This document shows, one piece after another, positions 8,695 to 17,188 of a stretch of DNA of 36,935 nt. The stretch is from Bacteroidota bacterium (GTDB taxonomy: Bacteria; Bacteroidota; Bacteroidia; Cytophagales; Cyclobacteriaceae): NCBI GenBank assembly GCA_024280115.1, contig JAJRQT010000116.1, forward strand, positions 1 through 36,935, read 5' to 3'. The number at the start of each line of letters is the position of its first letter. Positions within the stretch are counted from its first letter, which is position 1. Made by a program: the position numbers and the translations under genes. The notes under the pieces are model-generated. The model was given only the letters and a program-made list of their open reading frames with translations, made no database searches and was not told the DNA's origin.

Positions 8695-11600
8695 TGAATA
8701 GTGATCAACTTTCATCGGATTTAAAAAGAATTGGAGGAAGCCCCGGGAGCTTTTCTTCTTTTACCATCATTCTGTTCTTTACATTACTCATCCTGATTGG
8801 TTTAAGCTTTTTACCTTTAATTAATCTGAAACTGAAACCATCACGATCGCTTCAAACGGTTTCAGTATCCTATTCCTGGCCCAGGGCATCGGCCAAGGTG
8901 ATTGAGCAGGAGGTGACCTCTAAACTGGAAGGGCTCTTTAGTGTCATAAAGGGTGTGGAGGATATTAGTTCGCAAACTTCCAAAGGTGAAGGGGAAATTC
9001 AGATTTCGATGAAGAAAAATGTAAACCTTGACGCCATCAGATTTGAGCTGGCATCCATCATCAGGCAGGTTTATCCAAAATTTCCCAGGGAAGTGAGTTA
9101 CCCGATATTATCCCTGGGAACCACCGGGAGAAAGACTCAGCCTATTATGACCTACACCCTAAATGGAAGCGCCAGCCCAAGAATCATACAAAAATACGCT
9201 GAGGATCATCTGGTAGCTAAAATAGCTGCCATTAAAGGTGTTAGTGAAGTCAATGTGTATGGATCGACGCCTTTTGAGTGGGAGATAGAATATGATTATG
9301 AAAAAATAGATGCACTCGGTTTGTCTGTCAATGAAATTATAAAAGCAATCAATAACCGCAACAAAGAGCAAAACATCGGAATGGTAAATCAAAAAAGAGC
9401 TTCTGATATCCATACCATTCCATTGGTGATTCAGACAGGTCATCGGGGAGAAAGTATTTGGGAAAATCTTCCAATAGCAAACCAAAATGGCAGGATTGTG
9501 TATTTGTCAGATATTGCCACAACGCGGTTAGTCGAGAAACAGCCGGATAACTATTATCGCATCAATGGCTTGAATACAATTAATATTGTCATTTATCCAT
9601 CAGACAATGAAAATCATTTGAGGCTGGCTGGAGAAATTAAGGCCAACATTGATGCTTTATCATCAAGTTTACCTATTGGATATTCGCTTTTAACCGCCTA
9701 CGATACTACAGAATTTATTGGGAAGGAGCTTAAAAAAATTGGTTTCCGAACCATTCTATCCATGTTCATATTGCTGAGTTTTGTCTTAATTATCAGCCGT
9801 CAAATGAAATACTTACTGCTCATCGTGATCAGCTTAGTGGCCAACCTGATCATAGCAGTTATATTTTATTACGCATTGAAACTAGAAATTCACTTGTATT
9901 CTTTAGCCGGCCTCACCATTTCATTTGGGATCATAATTGACAATACCATTGTGATGGTGGATCATTATCACCATCAAAAAAACCTGAAAGTGCTTTTGGC
10001 CATAATGGCGGCTTCAATCACTACCATCGGTGCACTGAGTATGGTGTTCCTGCTGGAAGAAAATCAGCGCGTCAACCTTGTTGATTTTGCATATGTGATC
10101 ACCATAAACCTGAGTGTTTCCATAGTAATTGCGCTCCTGTTTATTCCTGCCTTGATGGATAAAATCAGACTTAAAGACAGAAAAAAGTTTGTAGTAAGCA
10201 AGCGAAAAAGAAGGATCGCACGCCTGACCAACATATATGGAATTGGGATAAGGTTTACAAGAAAATATAAGTGGTTAATGATCATACTGATTATCCTGGG
10301 TTTTGGAATACCAGTTCATTGGTTACCCGAAAAATTAGAGGGAGAAAGCAGCCTTGATTCATTGTACAATAGTACCATTGGAGGAAGTACTTATCAGGAA
10401 ACACTGAGACCCTATGCAGAAAAAGCGCTTGGCGGCTCATTGCGCTTGTTTACTGAATACGTATTTGAAAGCTCTTTTTATAGTGAACCGGAAAGGACCA
10501 CTCTTTATGTAAGAGGAACCATGCCGGAGGGATGCACCGTACAGCAGCTAAATGATGTCGTATTAAAGATGGAAAATTTTATCAGTCAGTATGACGAGAT
10601 AGAATCTTTCCAAACATCGATAAGGAGCTATAAAAATTCGAGTATCAGGATATTATTCAAGAAAGAACATGAGTTCGGTGGTTTCCCATATTTTCTAAAA
10701 GATGCCCTCACAGGTAAGGCAATCAGTTTGGGTGGATTGGATTGGAGTGTGTATGGTGTTGGCCGGGGTTTCAGCAATTCTATAGGATCGGGAGGCTATA
10801 AAAACAGCAGCATAAAACTGGAAGGGTATAATTATGAAAAATTGTATGCCTATGCCCAAATGCTGGGAACCTGGTTGCTGGATAATCCAAGAATTAAAGA
10901 ATATGATCTTCAGGGCAGCAACGGCTGGAGGGTAAATACACTGCACGAATACAACATGGATTTCAAAAATGATTTATTGGCAATGAATGGTTATACCATT
11001 TTTGAATATTACAATGAACTGAGAAATCGGATTAATCAAACTCCACTCAATCCTGTTTTCATAGATGGTGAATCACACGCTGTAAACCTAAAGACCTCTA
11101 ATGCACAACACGCTGCGCTGTGGCATTTTCGAAATGAACCTCTAAGCTTAGATAAAAGTATTATAAAATTGAAGGATGTAGCAACTGTGGAAAAAAGAAA
11201 GACAGGGAATGAGATATTTAAAAAGAATCAGCAATATCAGTTGTTTGTTTTATACGACTTTATTGGTCCGGGCAAGCTTTCACAAATTATTAGAGATGAA
11301 TATATTGAACGGATGAAACCTCAACTTCCTTTGGGGTTTAAAGTGTCGGACGGTAGAAATTATTCTTCCTGGTGGAATAAAAAGGATATGAATCAATACT
11401 ATTTAATCATCCTGGTGATGGCAATCATATTTGTGATATGTTCGATTCTTTTGGAATCACTCACCCAACCCCTGGCCATCATCAGCATGATCCCTATTTC
11501 GTTTATTGGGGTATTTTTAACCTTTTACCTTTTTGATATAAATTTTGATCAGGGAGGATTTGCATCTTTTATATTGCTAAGCGGGCTTGTAGTGAATGCA

Positions 11601-11891
11601 GGGTTGTACATCATCAACGACTTTAACAACCTCAGAAAACAATACCCGAAAAGAGATGATTTTAGTTTGTATCTGAAAGCTTATAATCAAAAAATCATTC
11701 CGGTCATACTTACTATTGTTTCATCTGTTTTAGGATTAATACCATTTATCTGGCAAGGACAAAATGAAGTATTCTGGTTTGCCTTCGCCGCCGGGGCAAT
11801 AGGAGGATTGGTATTTTCAATTGTAGCTTTATGGATTTACTTGCCTTTATTTTTGAGGTTAAATGTCAGGGCTAAAAATGAAGTGCTTTAA
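8694..11891 (+). CDS. RND efflux permease 2, divergent and lacking canonical relay
   Basis: About 1065 residues of RND architecture: a large periplasmic porter domain after TM1 ('VSVSYSWPRASAKVIEQEV'), a TM cluster at about 345-500, a second porter half, and a C-terminal TM cluster at about 900-1055. I choose ATG 8694, which overlaps the previous stop as TGATG; the adjacent in-frame GTG 8691 is also possible. The TM4 relay is Asp416-Asn417 (IIDNTIVMVDH). TM10 has VVNAGLYIIND (966-976), so the usual Lys is absent. Compared with the partner it has longer second-half porter loops. It is probably an accessory or regulatory half of a mixed trimer (inference). Transcription is likely to end at the hairpin at 11901. 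Confidence 0.82.
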   Translation: MNSDQLSSDLKRIGGSPGSFSSFTIILFFTLLILIGLSFLPLINLKLKPSRSLQTVSVSYSWPRASAKVIEQEVTSKLEGLFSVIKGVEDISSQTSKGEGEIQISMKKNVNLDAIRFELASIIRQVYPKFPREVSYPILSLGTTGRKTQPIMTYTLNGSASPRIIQKYAEDHLVAKIAAIKGVSEVNVYGSTPFEWEIEYDYEKIDALGLSVNEIIKAINNRNKEQNIGMVNQKRASDIHTIPLVIQTGHRGESIWENLPIANQNGRIVYLSDIATTRLVEKQPDNYYRINGLNTINIVIYPSDNENHLRLAGEIKANIDALSSSLPIGYSLLTAYDTTEFIGKELKKIGFRTILSMFILLSFVLIISRQMKYLLLIVISLVANLIIAVIFYYALKLEIHLYSLAGLTISFGIIIDNTIVMVDHYHHQKNLKVLLAIMAASITTIGALSMVFLLEENQRVNLVDFAYVITINLSVSIVIALLFIPALMDKIRLKDRKKFVVSKRKRRIARLTNIYGIGIRFTRKYKWLMIILIILGFGIPVHWLPEKLEGESSLDSLYNSTIGGSTYQETLRPYAEKALGGSLRLFTEYVFESSFYSEPERTTLYVRGTMPEGCTVQQLNDVVLKMENFISQYDEIESFQTSIRSYKNSSIRILFKKEHEFGGFPYFLKDALTGKAISLGGLDWSVYGVGRGFSNSIGSGGYKNSSIKLEGYNYEKLYAYAQMLGTWLLDNPRIKEYDLQGSNGWRVNTLHEYNMDFKNDLLAMNGYTIFEYYNELRNRINQTPLNPVFIDGESHAVNLKTSNAQHAALWHFRNEPLSLDKSIIKLKDVATVEKRKTGNEIFKKNQQYQLFVLYDFIGPGKLSQIIRDEYIERMKPQLPLGFKVSDGRNYSSWWNKKDMNQYYLIILVMAIIFVICSILLESLTQPLAIISMIPISFIGVFLTFYLFDINFDQGGFASFILLSGLVVNAGLYIINDFNNLRKQYPKRDDFSLYLKAYNQKIIPVILTIVSSVLGLIPFIWQGQNEVFWFAFAAGAIGGLVFSIVALWIYLPLFLRLNVRAKNEVL

Positions 11892-11900
11892 AAAAGGAAA

Positions 11901-11930
11901 CCCTCTAAAATTAATTTTAGAGGGCTTTGA
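11901..11930 (+). terminator. Rho-independent-type terminator of the RND permease operon
   Basis: A perfect 24-bp palindrome at 11901-11924 (arms CCCTCTAAAATT and AATTTTAGAGGG) sits 9 bp after the permease stop and is followed by CTTTGATG. The A-rich run before it (AAAAAAGGAAA) would give a U-rich tail on the other strand. It may therefore also end the tRNA-Lys transcript coming from the right. Confidence 0.75.
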
Positions 11931-11951
11931 TGATGTATGTTACTTAAAATG

Positions 11952-12024
11952 TGATCCCGCTGGGGCTCGAACCCAGGACCCTCTCCTTAAAAGGGAGATG
12001 CTCTACCAACTGAGCTACGGAATC
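11952..12024 (-). tRNA. tRNA-Lys (anticodon TTT)
   Basis: Read on the minus strand, all arms close: acceptor GATTCCG with CGGGATC (one G-U), D-arm GCTC/GAGC with loop AGTTGGTA, anticodon stem TCTCC/GGAGA with loop CTTTTAA giving anticodon TTT, 5-nt variable loop GGGTC, T-arm CTGGG/CCCAG with loop TTCGAGC, and discriminator A. Total 73 nt. The CCA tail is not encoded. Confidence 0.97.
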
Positions 12025-12085
12025 ATGAAAATAGCTTGATTTTTTATCCGCCGTTTCCGTAATTGGTCTGCAAATTTAGGAGCTT

Positions 12086-12835
12086 ATGATAAAAAGCCAA
12101 AACCGAAAGCCGAAATTATTAATAATATTTATATTCATTTTTATAACCGGCTCATATTCAGCATTCTGCGAATCTTCCAGGGAGAAACTTTCTGTTGCTG
12201 ATTCTCTTTTTAGCCAAAGAAGATACACTCAATCATTTGAGTTGTATGAAGAAATACAAAAAATCGATAAGAAATCTTCACCGGCGATGTTATTAAAAAT
12301 GGCATTCATTAAAGAAGGACTAGGAGATTATACCAATGCACTCTTTTACCTGAATCTGTATTATCTAACAACCTTCAATAAAAAGGTGCTGAAAAAAATG
12401 GAAAACCTGGCCGATCAGAATAAATTATCTGGCTACAACTACGACGATGTTGAATTTTTTCTGAATATCTATCAGAAATACCAATTGCAGATCAATCTGA
12501 TAGTGATCAGTTTTGTTTTGCTATATTTCGGTTTAATGATTTATGGAAAAAGGACTAAAAAAATCAACCCAACTTCTGCTGGATTTGTCTATATCGGTCT
12601 ATTGCTCTTGCTTTTTATAATCAACAATTTTGCAAGAGAACGAACTAAAGCAATCATCATCTCATCTGATGTGCATCTAATGGATGGCCCCTCCCCTGGC
12701 GCAGATGTCATAGAAATTGTTTCTGAGGGCCATAAAGTTGATATCATTGACAGAGACGATATCTGGGTTAAAATCTCATGGGATGAAGATTACGCCTACA
12801 TAAAGGCCTTTGATTTAAAACCTATAAAGTTTTAA
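12086..12835 (+). CDS. TPR plus SH3-like membrane protein (BatE-like)
   Basis: 249 residues. A good AGGAG ribosome-binding site lies upstream of ATG 12086. A signal-type hydrophobic N-terminus (about 10-28) is followed by a TPR-like helical region (about 33-130: 'ADSLFSQRRYTQSFELYEEI', 'MLLKMAFIKEGLGDYTNALFYL'). Two membrane helices follow (about 133-153 and 163-182). A small beta-rich C-terminal domain resembles bacterial SH3 ('SSDVHLMDGPSPGADVIEIV...WVKISW...AYIKAFDL'). This order is like the BatE proteins of Bacteroidota, but no other bat genes adjoin, so the assignment is by architecture only. It most likely acts as an envelope scaffold. It ends 67 bp before the ABC transporter gene. Confidence 0.6.
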   Translation: MIKSQNRKPKLLIIFIFIFITGSYSAFCESSREKLSVADSLFSQRRYTQSFELYEEIQKIDKKSSPAMLLKMAFIKEGLGDYTNALFYLNLYYLTTFNKKVLKKMENLADQNKLSGYNYDDVEFFLNIYQKYQLQINLIVISFVLLYFGLMIYGKRTKKINPTSAGFVYIGLLLLLFIINNFARERTKAIIISSDVHLMDGPSPGADVIEIVSEGHKVDIIDRDDIWVKISWDEDYAYIKAFDLKPIKF

Positions 12836-12902
12836 CCTTTATATTTTAGTAGTAAATTACTGTAACTTTCATTTTATTTCACTTTCATATGAACAAAATT
12901 GA

Positions 12903-15900
12903 ATGAACGAATACCTCCTCAAGGCCATTATCCGTCTTTTTGCAATCGTCGCAAAAGATAATGTTACCGAAGAAAGTAGAGAAAGGATTAAATTTATCAT
13001 AGCCAGACAGGCTAGTAGTGAGGATGCGGAGGAGTATCTGAAAATTTTCGAAGATTTTACAAGCAAGGAAAAGAAAAACCCTGTTAAAAATAGGGGGCAG
13101 GGCAGCATGGATGCCGATACAGAAGAGTTTGTGGAAGAGTGGGCAAATATCATGTTGATATGCAAACGCATAAATTTAGAAAGCTCGCATTTTCAGAAAA
13201 TTATTGTAATTCTCCGTGTAATCGAATTGTCACACGTAGATGGTGAGTTGTCTGAGCGTCAGGATAATCTAATCTATTACATAAGTCAAACACTCAACAT
13301 TAAAAGTAAACTCGTCAACCAAATCAAACAATTTGTTTTCGGTCAGGAGGTCAATGAACTTTTCAATAAAAACATCCTGATAATCGATGCAGGCTCGGAA
13401 GAAGATTACGATAATTGTAAACATATGGAGCGGCCGAACCTTACCGGATTTTTAGCGGTGCTCCATATTCCTGAAATAGAAAGCTATATAGTAAAATATG
13501 TCGGCATATCACATATCAGACTAAATGGCGCGGCGCTAAACAGCAGGTTTAATTATATTTTCCCACCTGGAAGTAATATTAGGGGCAACAAACTCAAACC
13601 TATTTATTACAGTAACGTTGTCAGCCAATTTAAAACGACAAAAGATATAAAAAAAGTGCGCTTGACTGCCAGTGATATCTGGGTGAGATTTAAGCAGGGA
13701 AGAATAGGATTACGGGATATTTATTTGAATGAAGAATCGGGTAAGCTGGTTGGAATCATGGGCGCAAGTGGGTCTGGAAAATCGACATTACTTGAAACCC
13801 TGAATGGAAAAATAAAACCACATACCGGTGAGGTTATTATTAACGGGATCAATATCCATAAAGAACCCGAAAAACTGGAAGGCCTGATTGGTTACGTACC
13901 TCAGGATGATTTACTTATCGAAGAGCTGACCGTATATGAAAATCTTTTTTTTGCTGCAAAATTATGTTTTGCTGATTATCCGGATGAAAAATTAAATGCG
14001 CTGGTTACAAGCACGCTTCAAATTTTAGGGATTTATGAAACCAGAGATCTTACAGTTGGAAATCCACTACAAAAAACAATCAGTGGTGGGCAAAGAAAAA
14101 GATTGAATATCGCGTTGGAGCTTTTGCGCGAACCAGCCGTTTTATTTCTTGATGAACCAACGTCAGGGCTTTCTTCCAGGGATTCTGAAAACATTCTCGA
14201 CCTTTTGAAAGAACTGGCCCTCAAGGGGAAACTTGTATTTACTACAATTCATCAACCATCATCGGAAATATTCAAAATGTTTGATAACCTGCTTTTGCTT
14301 GATGTTGGCGGATATCAGATCTATTATGGGGATCCTGTCGATGCAATCGTTTACTTCAGGGATCTCGTCAACATGATACAGCGGGACCAGGGATCCTGTA
14401 CCACATGTGGAAATGTAAATGTGGAACAGATATTCAATATCATTGAAACCAGGGTTGTCAATGAATACGGAAAATTCACAAATGAAAGAAGGATTTCTCC
14501 TAAGGAGTGGGGAGAGCATTTCAGAAAACATCTTCGCCCAAAAACAGAAAATATAAAAGCGCCACTACCACAAACAACCTTCAAAATCCCTGGCTGGATC
14601 GATCAATTTAAAGTATTCAGTAAAAGAGATATTCTATCAAAGTTGAAGAATAAGCAATACTTGATTGTAAACTTTACCGAGGCGCCATTACTTGGGCTGA
14701 TCATTGGATATTTTATCAGATATTATAATCCCGGGAATGACAACCTGATAGGGTACACTTTTATGAAGAACCCCAACATTCCCTATTATTTTTTGATGAG
14801 TATTATCGTGGCACTATTTATTGGATTATCAATCAGCGGAGAAGAAATCATAAAAGACAGGAGAATACTGCAACGTGAGCAGTTTCTTAACCTGAGCAGA
14901 AACAGCTACCTGACTTCCAAAGTAGTGATACTCTTTGGAATTTCGGCCATCCAAACATTTTCGTTTGCCATTGTCGGAAATTTACTGCTCGAATTCAAAG
15001 GCATGCATTTTTCGTTTTGGCTGGTACTATTTTCAACGGCATGTGTGGCAAATCTGATAGGCCTTATCATTTCATCTGCTTTTAAATCAGTTATTACCAT
15101 ATATATAATGATCCCCATCATCCTGATTCCGCAACTGATGTTCAATGGTGTAGCAATAGATTTCGACAAGTTAAACCCAAAAATCAGCTCTAGTGCAAGA
15201 GTGCCAATACTCGGCGAATTAATGACCTCCAGATGGGCTTTTGAAGCGATTATGGTGCGCCAATTCAAAGACAATGAATATGAGAAATACTTTTATGATC
15301 TTGATAAAATTGTTGCCAATTCAGATTATAAAACAGGCTACTATTTAAAAAATCTCGAGACCAACCTCGCTGGTTGTAATGCAGTACTTCGCGGAGAAGA
15401 ACCACCAGAAGAAATATCTGATAATCTTGATCTTCTTAGGCATGAGCTAAAAAAGGAACTGAAAAAATTTGGCAGAGAGGAGCTGATAAATTGGGAAAAG
15501 TTAGATCCCTACAAATTTGATTCGGCAACCTTCAAAGCAATAGATGAAGGAATCGTCACTCTTAAACGATTGTATGTAGCTCGTAAAAATAAGGCCCAAG
15601 CTAAAATTGAATCTTTGAAAGAAACTGAGGTGATAGCAAAAAACCGTGAGAATGAATATTTGAGATTTAAACGATCATATACCAATGAAAAAGTAAGTAC
15701 AATAGTTAAAAATAGTCAAAGTCTGGTTTCCATCCTTGAAATTGGCAACAGACTCATTAGAAAAGCTACGCCAATCTTTGCAACACCTGAAATACCGGAA
15801 AATCCACTAAACTTCAGGACGTTTTACTATGCCCCTGAAAAATATTTCGCAGGCAGATATTACGATACCTACTGGTTTAATGTAGTTATTATCTGGGTAA

Positions 15901-16028
15901 TGGCTTTTATTGCATTGATCGTGCTGTACCTGGATCTTCTTAACAAATTCTTAAAATTATTCGAAAAAATCGGTGACTATCAATTCAGACAAAAAATCGA
16001 AAAGGCTCAACGTGCCATCCGGCGGTAA
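12903..16028 (+). CDS. ABCG-type ABC transporter with TerB-like N-terminal domain
   Basis: 1041 residues. Residues 1-150 are helical and acidic and resemble TerB ('VIELSHVDGELSERQDNLIYYIS'). Residues 175-270 form a conserved linker. The nucleotide-binding domain then has Walker A GASGSGKST (about 284-292), signature SGGQRKRLN (about 394), Walker B FLDEPTSGLSS (about 414) and H-loop TIHQPSSE (about 447), with all catalytic parts present. 'CTTCGNVNVEQIFNIIE' is the linker common in this subgroup. Five TM helices from about 595 to 765 make an ABC2 permease, and a charged coiled-coil insertion (about 785-965) precedes a last TM at about 990-1015. It is a half-transporter that would dimerise in the inner membrane; the substrate is unknown. 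The RidA gene overlaps its end. Confidence 0.82.
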   Translation: MNEYLLKAIIRLFAIVAKDNVTEESRERIKFIIARQASSEDAEEYLKIFEDFTSKEKKNPVKNRGQGSMDADTEEFVEEWANIMLICKRINLESSHFQKIIVILRVIELSHVDGELSERQDNLIYYISQTLNIKSKLVNQIKQFVFGQEVNELFNKNILIIDAGSEEDYDNCKHMERPNLTGFLAVLHIPEIESYIVKYVGISHIRLNGAALNSRFNYIFPPGSNIRGNKLKPIYYSNVVSQFKTTKDIKKVRLTASDIWVRFKQGRIGLRDIYLNEESGKLVGIMGASGSGKSTLLETLNGKIKPHTGEVIINGINIHKEPEKLEGLIGYVPQDDLLIEELTVYENLFFAAKLCFADYPDEKLNALVTSTLQILGIYETRDLTVGNPLQKTISGGQRKRLNIALELLREPAVLFLDEPTSGLSSRDSENILDLLKELALKGKLVFTTIHQPSSEIFKMFDNLLLLDVGGYQIYYGDPVDAIVYFRDLVNMIQRDQGSCTTCGNVNVEQIFNIIETRVVNEYGKFTNERRISPKEWGEHFRKHLRPKTENIKAPLPQTTFKIPGWIDQFKVFSKRDILSKLKNKQYLIVNFTEAPLLGLIIGYFIRYYNPGNDNLIGYTFMKNPNIPYYFLMSIIVALFIGLSISGEEIIKDRRILQREQFLNLSRNSYLTSKVVILFGISAIQTFSFAIVGNLLLEFKGMHFSFWLVLFSTACVANLIGLIISSAFKSVITIYIMIPIILIPQLMFNGVAIDFDKLNPKISSSARVPILGELMTSRWAFEAIMVRQFKDNEYEKYFYDLDKIVANSDYKTGYYLKNLETNLAGCNAVLRGEEPPEEISDNLDLLRHELKKELKKFGREELINWEKLDPYKFDSATFKAIDEGIVTLKRLYVARKNKAQAKIESLKETEVIAKNRENEYLRFKRSYTNEKVSTIVKNSQSLVSILEIGNRLIRKATPIFATPEIPENPLNFRTFYYAPEKYFAGRYYDTYWFNVVIIWVMAFIALIVLYLDLLNKFLKLFEKIGDYQFRQKIEKAQRAIRR

Positions 16029-16386
16029 ATGGGAGAATATCGTTGGATATTCAAGAGTCGTAAAAGTTGGGAATACAGTTGAAGTTGCCGGGACAACAGC
16101 TTCCGACGAAAATGGGGAAATACACGGGAAAGGTGATGCTTATGCTCAAACAAAATTCATCATTCAAAAAATTGAGCACTATCTTCAAAAAGCGGGTGCA
16201 TCATTGAAAGATGTGGTCAGAACCAGGATGTTTGTTACGGATATCAGCCAATGGGAAGAAATCGGCAGGGCTCACGGTGAATTTTTTCGAAATATAAAAC
16301 CTGTAGCCAGCATGATCGAGATAAAAGGTTTAATTGATCCAAACCTGTTAATTGAGATCGAGGTTACAGCGATAATCTCTAAATAA
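15973..16386 (+). CDS. RidA-family (YjgF/YER057c/UK114) protein
   Basis: 137 residues from GTG 15973, overlapping the ABC transporter gene by 56 bp. A second in-frame GTG at 16012 would give a shorter form, but 'RLNVPSGGKWENIVGYSR' matches the conserved family N-terminus and favours the upstream start. The diagnostic substrate-pocket Arg is Arg85 in 'VVRTRMFVTD', and the C-terminal acidic residue is Glu128 in 'LIEIEVTAI'. RidA proteins are small trimeric enamine/imine deaminases that clear reactive 2-aminoacrylate-type intermediates. The sequence belongs to the 'VGYSRxVxVGN' subgroup, whose exact substrate is less clear. It is cytosolic. Confidence 0.87.
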   Translation: MTINSDKKSKRLNVPSGGKWENIVGYSRVVKVGNTVEVAGTTASDENGEIHGKGDAYAQTKFIIQKIEHYLQKAGASLKDVVRTRMFVTDISQWEEIGRAHGEFFRNIKPVASMIEIKGLIDPNLLIEIEVTAIISK

Positions 16387-16710
16387 AATTGTTCTATTTA
16401 GAGTGTGTCCATAATGTCCGATCTCTGCGTTACGCTTGTTTCTGAAAAACTCATTTACGTACGTAAACTCCGTTTTTTAGAAACTGCACAAGCCTTGATC
16501 TCGAACATTCTGAATAAACTCTGACTTTATAGACGGGCTCTATTTAATATGAATGCTTGAATGAGAAATCGGATAATGGCAATTAATTGTTCCTGCTTTA
16601 TAAAATTATTGTTCTGTTCATTTCTATATTCCATCATGATCATATTTAATTGTAAATACATCACCTCTTAACTTTTCGGCGGGAAGAATTGTGATAAATA
16701 AAAAGATAAA
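16387..16710. other. intergenic region with inverted-repeat element
   Basis: No gene is seen. The left part holds the inverted repeat 16401-16523. The right part (about 16530-16710) is AT-rich leader sequence before the NUDIX gene with no feature I can name. Confidence 0.5.
16401..16523. repeat. about 120-nt imperfect palindrome centred on a TTTACGTACGTAAA core
   Basis: The core palindrome at 16454-16467 (TTTACGTACGTAAA) is flanked by GTTTCTGAAAAACTC on the left and by CCGTTTTTTAGAAAC, its near reverse complement, on the right. Pairing continues outward (ATGTCCGA/TCGAACAT, AGAGT/ACTCT) with bulges. It has no coding potential. The shape suggests a dispersed REP or MITE-like element, or a very stable RNA foldback. 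Confidence 0.55.
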
Positions 16711-17163
16711 TTGAAAACATATACATACAATTATCCAAAACCATCTGTAACCGCAGACTGCATTGTCGTGAGACCTGTAGAACCTGCACAAATATTATTG
16801 ATTAAGAGAAAACGTGATCCCTACATGGGAAAATGGGCATTACCTGGAGGATTCGTTGAAATAGAAGAAGACCTTGAAGATGGCGCTAACCGCGAACTGG
16901 AAGAGGAGACAGGGCTGAAAGAAATTGAACTCTCCCAATTTAAATCCTATGGGAAACCGGGAAGGGATCCTCGTGGGAGAACTATTTCTGTTGTTTATTA
17001 TGGATATTTAACCAACGAAAATCAGGAGGCAAAAGCCGGAGATGATGCGGCAGAAACCGGTTGGTTTACTATTGGTGATCTTCCTGAATTGGCATTTGAT
17101 CACGAGGAAATTATCCATGATTTCATAGTGGATCATTCGATGGATTTACGACCGGGAGATTAA
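16711..17163 (+). CDS. NUDIX hydrolase
   Basis: 150 residues beginning at TTG 16711; no in-frame ATG or GTG gives the conserved N-terminus 'YTYNYPKPSVTADCIVVRP'. The NUDIX box Gx5Ex7REUxEExGU is perfect: Gly47, Glu53, Arg61-Glu62-Leu-Glu-Glu65-Glu66-Thr-Gly68-Leu69. This binds Mg2+ for hydrolysis of nucleoside-diphosphate-linked compounds. The extended N-terminus and 'SYGKPGRDPRGRTISVVYYG' resemble ADP-ribose pyrophosphatase or NrtR-like NUDIX domains. There is no C-terminal winged helix, so it is an enzyme rather than a regulator. It converges with the RND gene at 17189. Confidence 0.88.
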   Translation: MKTYTYNYPKPSVTADCIVVRPVEPAQILLIKRKRDPYMGKWALPGGFVEIEEDLEDGANRELEEETGLKEIELSQFKSYGKPGRDPRGRTISVVYYGYLTNENQEAKAGDDAAETGWFTIGDLPELAFDHEEIIHDFIVDHSMDLRPGD

Positions 17164-17188
17164 CAAAAATAGCTGAAAAAATAATTCA

